This document shows positions 1 through 5,472 of a stretch of 10,342 nt of DNA, one piece after another. This DNA comes from Bacillota bacterium (GTDB lineage Bacteria > Bacillota > Clostridia > Christensenellales > Aristaeellaceae). The first letter of the stretch is position 1. Each line of letters starts with the position of its first letter. The stretch lies in the NCBI GenBank assembly GCA_023415145.1, contig JAEZLW010000028.1:1-10342 (forward strand). Direction: 5' to 3'. Position numbers and translations under genes: made by a program. A model generated the notes under the pieces. The model was given only the letters and a program-made list of their open reading frames with translations. It was not told the DNA's origin and did not search any database.

Positions 1-1
1 G

Positions 2-532
2 CATTACTTCTCCCACATCTGGGAGATGATGGCCCTTGACAGAGGTACACCATATGAATTGCATGGCATTCAGGTGGGGGTGGGCACATACCTGGCTTTG
101 CGGCTCTATGATGATATCCGCAGGATCAAGCCTGACAAGCAAAAGGCGCAGGATTTTATGGCAACCTTCAACAATGCTGCGTGGGAGCAGGAAATGCAAA
201 AAATATTCGGCAAGGCTGCCAATGCCATTATCGCCGCAGAGCATGCCGCATACCACAAGAACGATTCCGCCCGTCATAAGCAAAGGCTTGAAAATATCCT
301 TGCCCACTGGGAGGAGATACAGGCAATCATCGTTAAGGAGCTGCCGGCTGTAAACGATGTTGCGCAGTTGATGCGAAACCTTGGCATGCCGATGGAACCA
401 TCGGATATAGGCATCGGCAATGATGACGTTTACGCCGCCTTCATCGGTTCCAGGGATGTGCGGGACAAGTACTTGACAAGTTCGTTTCTATGGGATTTGG
501 GGCTGCTGCATGAGATGCGGCTGCCTGTGTGA
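2..532 (+). CDS. egsA: Glycerol-1-phosphate dehydrogenase (AraM/EgsA family), C-terminal part
   Basis: The reading frame is open from the left edge, so the start and the nucleotide-binding half lie outside the window; 176 residues are visible. The first residues, HYFSHIWEMM, followed about 15 residues later by LHGIQVGVGT, match the metal-binding region of AraM/EgsA-type glycerol-1-phosphate dehydrogenases, iron-containing alcohol dehydrogenase relatives in which conserved histidines hold a divalent metal. The family reduces dihydroxyacetone phosphate to sn-glycerol-1-phosphate with NAD(P)H in the cytoplasm. The rest is the expected helical C-terminal domain (LGMPMEPSDIGIG, then a DKYLTSSFLWDLGLL stretch typical of its end). 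In Bacillus the homologue lies in the arabinose operon; here the upstream context is unseen. Glycerol dehydrogenase or 3-dehydroquinate synthase are the nearest alternatives but fit the motifs less well. Confidence 0.85.
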   Translation, partial: HYFSHIWEMMALDRGTPYELHGIQVGVGTYLALRLYDDIRRIKPDKQKAQDFMATFNNAAWEQEMQKIFGKAANAIIAAEHAAYHKNDSARHKQRLENILAHWEEIQAIIVKELPAVNDVAQLMRNLGMPMEPSDIGIGNDDVYAAFIGSRDVRDKYLTSSFLWDLGLLHEMRLPV

Positions 533-540
533 CAGCCTGA

Positions 541-705
541 CACTTTAAAACGAACCAAAGTAATGGTGATCAGAAGAAAGAACAATTTCGGAGAAAGAAG
601 CGGGAGCGTGCTCTTGAAAAAGCGCTTGAGCGAGAGCGTGTTGTAGATTCCGCCGTCTCACAGGTATCCGTTGTGATGGAATACAGGGCTGCCATCATGA
701 TATGA
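541..705 (+). other. Possible remnant of a degraded gene, very charged
   Basis: Between the dehydrogenase stop and the terminator at 740 there is a 54-codon open stretch that begins right after a TGA and ends at TGA 703-705. It has no ATG, GTG or TTG until its last ten codons, so it cannot be an intact gene. It would encode a strongly charged helical segment (around QKKEQFRRKKRERALEKALE). It may be the tail of a deleted gene, or it may simply be non-coding. I recognise no family. Confidence 0.2.
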
Positions 706-739
706 GCATAGCAACCGATGGTTTGTAAATTGAAAAAGC

Positions 740-778
740 AGAGGCTCCGGCAAATCATGCCGGAGCCTCTTGTCTTTG
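740..778. terminator. Bidirectional Rho-independent terminator
   Basis: A perfect 13-bp stem, AGAGGCTCCGGCA (740-752) and TGCCGGAGCCTCT (758-770), has a 5-nt loop AATCA and is followed by the T-rich TGTCTTTGTTTG on the + strand. On the - strand the stem is followed by TGCTTTTTCAATTT. It sits between two convergent genes, the dehydrogenase on + and the 803-1885 gene on -, so it can serve both. Confidence 0.85.
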
Positions 779-802
779 TTTGTGGTATTATATCAATGTA
801 CA

Positions 803-1885
803 TTACTGCCTGCTTATCTGCCCGTACAGCTTTTCCTCTGCAAAGAGGAACAATTTTTTCATTCTCTCTATTATATCCTTGTCCAACTCATTCCACGTGA
901 ACCAGGGCCACAGCGGGCACTTGAGCATCATGCCATCCGGGTATTTCAGTGGCAGCGCCAGCTTTTTGCGCTGGCCGCTTTTATCTGTTTGGGTGCAGTA
1001 GCCGCAGTTGTCGCAAACCTTGGTTCTTTGAAAGCACAATTCTCCAAGATCATAGCTCATTTCATTGTAGAACCCAAGAATCAGCCGGAAGGATGGCACA
1101 CGGAACTCGTAGCACATTTGCAGCCTGTCCCGCCAGCGGTATGAAATGTGAAGATAGCCGCGCTCCTTGCCAGGGTATTCTTTTACCCAACGTACCTGCA
1201 GGCCGCGTTCATCATTGAAGCATGTATAGCCAAGCTTTTCAAAGAAGGACTCCAGCTCGATAAGCCAGGTTGGATCATCATAGAGCTTGCCGAACATTTG
1301 AGTGGCGCGGTAGGGGAGACCGGGGATGGTGCCAAAGAGAAAGCGGGTCAAGTAAGGAATCTGCCCATCCTGCAAAGGTGTGATGCTGCAGCGTTTTTTG
1401 TAGGCAGGGAAGATGGCTGGATATGCTTTGCAGCTTAAGAGGACGCCATCCGGTGTACTATCGCTTTGAATGCCGAACAAAAGCAGCCTGTCAAGCAATT
1501 TTAAGGTTGGCTTCCAGTCAGTTTTGGCTATAAAAAGTCCGTCATCCCGCACATTGCCCAGTGAGCCCAGCTTATGCAGGGTGCTAACCCAATCGAAAAA
1601 CTTCTTTTCGATTTTCGCCATGGCATCCATCAATTCCGGATCGCTGTTGTTAAGATGCCAGCGTTCCTCAAAACACCGGTCCGGTTCGGGAGAAATACCG
1701 ATCCATTCGGGGTTTTGACAGCAGGCATCTATTACGTCATAAAAAAACGAGTGCAATTGATGCTGGGATTCCAGATCGGTTTCATCCGGCGAGGGAACAA
1801 ATTCGGGAGAGGAAGCCAGGTAGGCATATAGGATTCTTGCTCCAAGAGTGGGGAACGATTGGCCCAGGGAGAGCTTTTCTTTCAT
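803..1885 (-). CDS. Unrecognised 360-residue protein with C-terminal Cys cluster
   Basis: I do not recognise the family. The frame is open from 1984, but the ATG at 1883-1885 is preceded by AGAGGAAA six bases upstream and by a good promoter (1944-1972), which fixes the start. The product is about 360 residues, rich in aromatic residues, with no signal peptide or membrane segment, so it is probably cytoplasmic. Near the end it has CDNCGYC (Cys 291, 294, 297) and, 26 residues later, Cys 323 in KCPLWPWFTW; Cys 284 is also close. Four cysteines spaced this way could bind zinc or an iron-sulfur cluster, but this is inference. It is a single-gene unit, ending at the bidirectional terminator. A perfect 16-bp palindrome in its 5' leader suggests regulation. 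Nothing in the sequence shows a DNA-binding domain or an enzyme motif. Confidence 0.8.
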   Translation of the reverse strand: MKEKLSLGQSFPTLGARILYAYLASSPEFVPSPDETDLESQHQLHSFFYDVIDACCQNPEWIGISPEPDRCFEERWHLNNSDPELMDAMAKIEKKFFDWVSTLHKLGSLGNVRDDGLFIAKTDWKPTLKLLDRLLLFGIQSDSTPDGVLLSCKAYPAIFPAYKKRCSITPLQDGQIPYLTRFLFGTIPGLPYRATQMFGKLYDDPTWLIELESFFEKLGYTCFNDERGLQVRWVKEYPGKERGYLHISYRWRDRLQMCYEFRVPSFRLILGFYNEMSYDLGELCFQRTKVCDNCGYCTQTDKSGQRKKLALPLKYPDGMMLKCPLWPWFTWNELDKDIIERMKKLFLFAEEKLYGQISRQ

Positions 1886-1917
1886 GATACTTTCCTCTGA
1901 TATTCTTTGGTAACGAT

Positions 1918-1933
1918 ATGCTGTAAACAGCAT
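1918..1933 (-). promoter_or_regulatory. Palindromic operator candidate in 5' leader
   Basis: ATGCTGTAAACAGCAT contains perfect 7-bp inverted repeats around an AA centre. It lies just downstream of the expected transcription start (about 1937) of the - strand gene that starts at 1885, at about +4 to +19. This is a classical repressor roadblock position. The binding protein is unknown. Confidence 0.45.
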
Positions 1934-1943
1934 GCTGGGAATT

Positions 1944-1972
1944 AGTATAAACACATCGTTGCGCCTTTGCAA
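1944..1972 (-). promoter_or_regulatory. Sigma-A promoter for the 803-1885 gene
   Basis: On the - strand TTGCAA (1967-1972) and TATACT (1944-1949) are separated by exactly 17 bp (1950-1966). The gene's ribosome binding site and ATG lie about 50 nt downstream of the predicted start. Confidence 0.7.
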
Positions 1973-1982
1973 GCAAAAGCCC

Positions 1983-2011
1983 ATGACTGCACACTTGCTT
2001 TGTGGTACAAT
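1983..2011 (+). promoter_or_regulatory. Sigma-A promoter (extended -10) for msrC
   Basis: ATGACT (1983-1988), 17 bp, then TACAAT (2006-2011), preceded by TG one base upstream (TGgTACAAT), forms an extended -10 promoter. It is back to back with the - strand promoter at 1944-1972; the two -35 boxes are only 10 bp apart, so one regulator could affect both. Confidence 0.6.
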
Positions 2012-2048
2012 AGGCCATCGGAAGAATACTGTGCAAGGGAGTTATATC

Positions 2049-2537
2049 ATGATTGAACTCAAGGAAACCTATCCCGCTGACAAGCCGGAAATGTACGCCC
2101 TTTTGAAAAAGCAGCTAGCAGCGCTGATGGAAGGCGAGAATCACCCACTGCCGCATATGGCCAACATGGCAGCGCTGCTAAACGGAGCGCTTGCTGATAT
2201 CAACTGGGTGGGCTTTTATTTGATGACAGACGGTGACCTTTTGCTGGGACCGTTCCAGGGCAAACCTGCCTGCATCCGCATCCCGCCAGGCAAGGGCGTG
2301 TGCGGCACGGCGGTAATGCAAAACAGGACGCAATTGGTTATGGATGTACATCAATTCCCCGGCCACATTGCCTGTGACAGTGCTTCCAATTCTGAAATCG
2401 TCGTTCCCATCCGCGTAAACAGCGAAATTATCGGCGTACTGGATATAGATAGCCCCCTCCTTTCCCGCTTTGATGCGCAGGATTCAAAAGGGCTGGAGGA
2501 AATGGTGCAAATGCTGGCCGAAGGATGCCGGTGGTAA
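2049..2537 (+). CDS. msrC: Free methionine-(R)-sulfoxide reductase (GAF-domain fRMsr)
   Basis: This 162-residue protein is a single GAF domain and repairs free L-methionine-(R)-sulfoxide in the cytoplasm using thiol chemistry. The family motifs are present in order: INWVGFYL, GPFQGKPACIRIP, GKGVCGTAV, HIACDSASNSEIVVP and GVLDIDSP. All three cysteines used by the Escherichia coli enzyme are conserved: Cys75, Cys85 and Cys109 have the same spacing (10 and 24) as E. coli Cys84, Cys94 and Cys118. Length is normal for the family. The start ATG has AAGGGAG eight bases upstream; the upstream in-frame ATGs at 1932 and 1983 precede or overlap the promoter and are rejected. It is a single-gene unit and ends 7 bp short of the stop codon of the convergent gene that ends at 2545. 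No terminator is visible between them. Confidence 0.95.
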   Translation: MIELKETYPADKPEMYALLKKQLAALMEGENHPLPHMANMAALLNGALADINWVGFYLMTDGDLLLGPFQGKPACIRIPPGKGVCGTAVMQNRTQLVMDVHQFPGHIACDSASNSEIVVPIRVNSEIIGVLDIDSPLLSRFDAQDSKGLEEMVQMLAEGCRW

Positions 2538-2544
2538 AGGCGCT

Positions 2545-3555
2545 TTATACGTTGCCGGATAAGCCGGGAAGGATCCGGCCCTTGCGCGCTTTGAAGATGG
2601 TTGTTATGATATCAATAGCGGTGCCAATGATCGCTATGATGCTTAATATGAGTATATTCCGCTGCCAGTGTTCGTTCATCACCTGAACGCTAAGCCTGAG
2701 AGCTTCCGCTGTCCGCGCAATGAATGCGGGGTTGAAGGTATCAGGGCTGCGCAAAAAGAGGATGGTAGCCACAGCCCAAGCGATGCTGCTTAGCCCATGG
2801 AGCACCGCCGTGGTGGCATTCCAGCGGCCATAATAGAGCTTGACTGCCGCAACAGCCCAGGAGCAGGCTGTAAGCGCCACCAGATAAGGAACATAGCGGG
2901 ATACCGCCAGGCTTTGGAACAGCGGTGTGCTGATTCCGCCTGGACCGTTATCAAACCAGGCGATCAGGTGCTGGTACCGTGTCATCATAACAAGAAAAAG
3001 CGCTGACAGCACCATGCCGATGATGGTCTCTGATCGGGAAATTTTCACCGTGTTTTGGGGAGGGATATCCGGCAGGTCTTTTATTGTCCAATCCTTCCTT
3101 TTCTGCAAGCCGTTGAAGTATTCTGTCAGTGCAAAAGCCAGCGTCACCCATAAAAAGCCGCTGGTCACGGCCGAGAAAAGGCTGCCCAGTACACCGGCCA
3201 GGATAGACGCAAATACTTTCCCGTAGCTGCCTTCTACAGGTGCATCAGTCAGTGCGCCAAACAGATGGATCACCACCATTACCACGGCCAGAATGGGAAT
3301 GACCAATTTCAATACAGTAAGGTAGTCGTCGAACATGGCGGGGGAGATCAAGTACCTTGGCCGGGTTCGGTACTGTTCCGACAGCTTCGCGGGATCGCCA
3401 AGGGATGTGAGTACTCGAGTGATATCCTCCTGGGCTGCGTTTTCTGGCAGCATGTCGGCAATGTTGGCCCTCAGTTCCTTTTCCACATCAGGGCGGCTTT
3501 TTTCCGGAAGCCGCCTTGTCACATCATACACATAACGGTCGATCAAAGAACTCAT
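2545..3555 (-). CDS. HAAS-domain (DUF1700-like) multi-span membrane protein
   Basis: The 336-residue product begins with an N-terminal cytoplasmic HAAS-type helical domain (about residues 1-75). Typical features are IDRYVYDVTRRLPEKSR, a VEKELRANIADML segment, LGDPAKLSEQYR and RYLISPAMFDDY. About six hydrophobic segments follow: near residues 79-103, 117-145, 174-196, 221-240, 250-268 and 297-318. HAAS proteins are membrane components commonly encoded directly after a PadR-like regulator and are thought to act in signalling or envelope response; the exact activity is unknown. The ATG overlaps the stop of the PadR gene (ATGA) and is preceded by AAGGAGGAACAATC, so translation is probably coupled. 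There is no visible terminator; the gene converges on msrC with a 7-bp gap. Confidence 0.85.
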   Translation of the reverse strand: MSSLIDRYVYDVTRRLPEKSRPDVEKELRANIADMLPENAAQEDITRVLTSLGDPAKLSEQYRTRPRYLISPAMFDDYLTVLKLVIPILAVVMVVIHLFGALTDAPVEGSYGKVFASILAGVLGSLFSAVTSGFLWVTLAFALTEYFNGLQKRKDWTIKDLPDIPPQNTVKISRSETIIGMVLSALFLVMMTRYQHLIAWFDNGPGGISTPLFQSLAVSRYVPYLVALTACSWAVAAVKLYYGRWNATTAVLHGLSSIAWAVATILFLRSPDTFNPAFIARTAEALRLSVQVMNEHWQRNILILSIIAIIGTAIDIITTIFKARKGRILPGLSGNV

Positions 3556-3899
3556 GATTGTTCCTCCTTCAGCAGGTTTTGCATTTCCTCACATAAATGA
3601 AGCCATTCCACTTTCAGCGTTTCAAACAGTGCCATACCCTGGCCGCTGAGCAGGTAATACTTGCGGGGACGGCTTTCGGCGGTATCCCAACGGCTTTCCA
3701 GCAAGCCTTGCGACTCCAGCCGTCGAAGCAGCGGATAGAGCGTGCCGGGCTCTATGGTCGTGTGCTTTTCCTCCAGTTGCTGCAAAAGCGAATAGCCGTA
3801 GCTGGGGCTTTTCAATTGGCTGAGCACCGCCAGCGTCAGCGTTCCGCGTCGCATTTCCAACAGGATGTTGTTCAAGAGCACGGAATCATCCAATGACAT
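3552..3899 (-). CDS. PadR-family transcriptional regulator
   Basis: This 115-residue protein is a PadR-type winged helix repressor with a short C-terminal helix, the size of the small PadR subfamily. Family features are RRGTLTLAVLSQL, SYGYSLLQQLEE, the recognition-helix segment IEPGTLYPLLRRLESQGLL and the wing SRPRKYYLLSGQG. It is expected to repress its own promoter and so the membrane gene that follows it (4-bp ATGA overlap, 3552-3555). The start chosen is the ATG at 3897-3899 with AGGTG just upstream, because upstream in-frame codons lie inside or before the promoter. A later in-frame Met (start of MRRGTLTL) is possible but has only a weak GGAA site. With the chosen start the mRNA leader would be only about six nucleotides. 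Confidence 0.9.
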   Translation of the reverse strand: MSLDDSVLLNNILLEMRRGTLTLAVLSQLKSPSYGYSLLQQLEEKHTTIEPGTLYPLLRRLESQGLLESRWDTAESRPRKYYLLSGQGMALFETLKVEWLHLCEEMQNLLKEEQS

Positions 3900-3911
3900 C
3901 ACCTCGTGATC

Positions 3912-3941
3912 ATTATAATGTGCGACGCACACTATTGTCAA
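3912..3941 (-). promoter_or_regulatory. Consensus sigma-A promoter of padR-HAAS unit
   Basis: On the - strand TTGACA (3936-3941) and TATAAT (3912-3917), both perfect consensus, are separated by 18 bp. The predicted transcription start (about 3905) lies only about six bases before the padR ATG. Confidence 0.85.
3919..3931. promoter_or_regulatory. Probable PadR operator in the promoter spacer
   Basis: TGTGCG-A-CGCACA is a perfect 6-bp inverted repeat around a single base, and the symmetry continues at ATA/TAT after one mismatch. It fills the spacer between -35 and -10. PadR repressors often bind dyads with TGT/ACA ends, so autorepression is the simplest reading. The regulator identity is inferred from adjacency. 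Confidence 0.65.
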
Positions 3942-3970
3942 TATGAAATTATTATTTTTTTGCTTCATTG

Positions 3971-4003
3971 AAAAAATCCGGCACAAGCTTTTGCATGTAC
4001 CGG
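3971..4003 (-). terminator. Rho-independent terminator of the 4035-4949 unit
   Basis: Read on the - strand, CCGGTACA pairs with TGTGCCGG (one G-U pair). Inside are two more pairs beyond a T-T mismatch and an AAAA loop. The stem (3978-4003) is followed by ATTTTTTC (T-run at 3971-3976). It separates this operon from the padR promoter. Confidence 0.85.
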
Positions 4004-4034
4004 TCTGTGTAACGGATAGAAGAGATGCATTTGT

Positions 4035-4448
4035 TTATAAGATGACCACATGCACCTGCACATGAGGCAGGCGCATCCGAAGCAAAGCCGCCACATCCCG
4101 GCGGTCTGGGCCTTCCGGCCGCCCCGCGCCAATGACGATATGGGCAACATGCTGCTCCTGGGCGTAGAGGATCAGCCTCTCCAGCGTGTCCGGAGCGCGC
4201 AGCACGGCCATTTCCGCTCCAACCTCACAAGACATGCTATAGAGGTAATTGAGAGCCTCACTTTGGGTGGAATTGCCCAGTAGCGGAGCGCCCGCCGGGG
4301 CCACATGCACCACCAAAAGCGGTGCTGACAAACCGGCGGCAAGCTGTGCGCCGGTTTTGATGAGTCTGTCACATGATTTTTGACCGGTCACACAGACCAG
4401 TACAGGTTGTTCTTCGTGCACGGAGAAAGACTCCTTTTCGGCATACAT
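4035..4448 (-). CDS. Stand-alone universal stress protein-like domain
   Basis: The product is 137 residues (or 128) with an alternating alpha/beta pattern: VLVCVTG strand, KTGAQLAAGL helix, PLLVVHVAP strand, and a late HIVIGAGRPEG segment. It ends in a last strand VQVHVVIL. This resembles the universal stress protein domain, particularly the version inside KdpD sensor kinases, here without kinase or KdpD N-terminal domain. The GAGRPEG segment is only a partial match to the nucleotide-binding loop of ATP-binding members, so ligand binding is uncertain. The start is ambiguous: the ATG at 4448 has GGAG eleven bases upstream, while an in-frame GTG at 4419-4421 has AAAAGGAG nine bases upstream, which is a better site. 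It is the second gene of a unit, 26 bp after the membrane protein gene, and is followed by a strong terminator. Confidence 0.75.
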   Translation of the reverse strand: MYAEKESFSVHEEQPVLVCVTGQKSCDRLIKTGAQLAAGLSAPLLVVHVAPAGAPLLGNSTQSEALNYLYSMSCEVGAEMAVLRAPDTLERLILYAQEQHVAHIVIGAGRPEGPDRRDVAALLRMRLPHVQVHVVIL

Positions 4449-4475
4449 GGCCAGATACGCTCCGGTGGCCCTTCA

Positions 4476-4949
4476 TCACTCCGCCCGGCGTATATCGGCC
4501 ACAGCCTTGTCATGGGATACGATGGTAATCAAGTCGCCCGGTTCAAAAGGCGGCATTCCCTTGTGCACATCGTAATAAAAGAGCCGATCGTCGGCCGCAT
4601 CTCCCTTTTCGCCGACATTGACTGTCATGGGATAGTACTCCACGCCTTCCCGGAAGCAGGACTGGCTGCCAACTTCGGTCAAGCGGCCTGTCGTTTCCCT
4701 CTTTCTGCCTTCCAGCACGTTTTTCAAATGCCGGCTATAGCTCAGCACTGGGCTTAAAAACATTCCATAACAGAAGATAACCATGGCTCCGCCCAGGATG
4801 GTCAGCAAAATCGTCAGCCATTGCAGGCGGACATCTGGAAGCAGCGAAACAACGATGCCAGCCAGAAAGAGAGCCAGGGGGATTAAAAGTGCAAGGAGAC
4901 GGCGCTTGAGCTGCCGGTTGTTTTCTTCCCAATCGTTTGTCTTATACAA
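4476..4949 (-). CDS. Small two-span membrane protein, unknown function
   Basis: I do not recognise this 157-residue protein. A basic N-terminus (QLKRR) is followed by two close membrane segments, about residues 16-38 and 42-66, which form a hairpin with short loop PDVRLQW. A soluble tail of about 85 residues is predicted to be cytoplasmic and beta-rich (LFYYDVHKGMPPFEPGDLI, then TIVSHDKAVADI). The start is a TTG (4947-4949) with GGAGGAAACAGCA directly upstream, a strong ribosome binding site at 8-base spacing; the promoter at 5006-5034 lies just upstream. It is co-transcribed with the universal-stress-protein-like gene downstream, which suggests a shared stress or membrane-related role, but this is only inference from context. 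Confidence 0.75.
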   Translation of the reverse strand: MYKTNDWEENNRQLKRRLLALLIPLALFLAGIVVSLLPDVRLQWLTILLTILGGAMVIFCYGMFLSPVLSYSRHLKNVLEGRKRETTGRLTEVGSQSCFREGVEYYPMTVNVGEKGDAADDRLFYYDVHKGMPPFEPGDLITIVSHDKAVADIRRAE

Positions 4950-5005
4950 TGCTGTTTCCTCCGTATGCTATGCGTAAAAAGGACGCGGCATGCGCCTATG
5001 CTTTA

Positions 5006-5034
5006 TTTATACGACAAATCGGCTGCCTTGTAAA
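5006..5034 (-). promoter_or_regulatory. Sigma-A promoter for the 4035-4949 unit
   Basis: On the - strand TTTACA (5029-5034), 17 bp, TATAAA (5006-5011). The predicted start lies about 50 nt before the TTG start codon at 4949. The intergenic stretch 4950-5247 otherwise contains only this promoter and the terminator at 5125-5161. Confidence 0.7.
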
Positions 5035-5124
5035 GGGCAAAAGCGCAGTTTGTCTATATAGCTGTCTGATCTATGCAAAAGGCCGGCACAACGAAACCAA
5101 ACGGCGTACTGCCTTCCTCTTAAC

Positions 5125-5161
5125 AAAAACGGCCCGCTCCACTGTTGTTGAAACGGGCTGT
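5125..5161 (-). terminator. Rho-independent terminator after oadG
   Basis: On the - strand ACAGCCCG (5154-5161) pairs with CGGGCCGT (5129-5136) through one G-U pair across a 17-nt loop. It is followed by TTTTTGTT. It lies about 90 bp after the gamma-subunit stop codon. Confidence 0.7.
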
Positions 5162-5247
5162 GAACGCAGCACAGGGTTGCGGGCAGATGATGAGATTCGT
5201 TGACAACAAACCAAAGGCGAAGGCTTAAACTGCTTTTTGCATTGACG

Positions 5248-5439
5248 TCAGTTCTTTATCCTTTGCATCAGCTTGATGACCAGGAAAAACAAACACAACA
5301 CCAGGAAAACTCCGGAAAGGCCCAATCCCGTAGTGATGAGGCCTTTGCCCATGAGTGTATCGGCAAAAGCGGGAGCGGAGGTTTCCATAGCTGCCTCAAC
5401 GCTTTGCGCCATGGCGGAAGCAAACAGCCAACTGAACAT
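5248..5439 (-). CDS. oadG: Sodium pump decarboxylase gamma subunit (OadG-like), very short
   Basis: The 63-residue protein ends in a single membrane segment, GLSGVFLVLCLFFLVIKLM (about residues 40-58), preceded by GKGLITTGL. This matches the Gxxxxxx-GxxxVFxxL signature of OadG-type gamma subunits, which anchor and assemble Na+-translocating biotin decarboxylases. It is short: the usual soluble C-terminal tail (in Klebsiella zinc-binding) is missing, as is common in Firmicutes. The hydrophobic N-terminus MFSWLFASAMA may be a second membrane contact or a signal-like sequence. AAGAAGG lies ten bases before the ATG. It starts 33 bp after the beta subunit stop and is followed by a terminator. The order beta then gamma differs from the gamma-alpha-beta order of classical operons. 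The substrate of the complex cannot be told from this gene. Confidence 0.8.
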   Translation of the reverse strand: MFSWLFASAMAQSVEAAMETSAPAFADTLMGKGLITTGLGLSGVFLVLCLFFLVIKLMQRIKN

Positions 5440-5472
5440 GATCGTTAAACCTTCTTTCTATCGATGCTAAAG

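Noticed and set aside
1886..1984. N-terminal extension of the 803-1885 protein up to 1984
   Set aside because: The promoter and the leader palindrome lie in this interval, and the ATG at 1885 has the ribosome binding site.
2554..2579. Inverted repeat GCCGGAT / ATCCGGC near the convergent stops of msrC and the HAAS gene
   Set aside because: The stem is only 7 bp with a 12-nt loop, lies inside the coding end of the - strand gene and has no T-run on either side, so it is not supported as a terminator.
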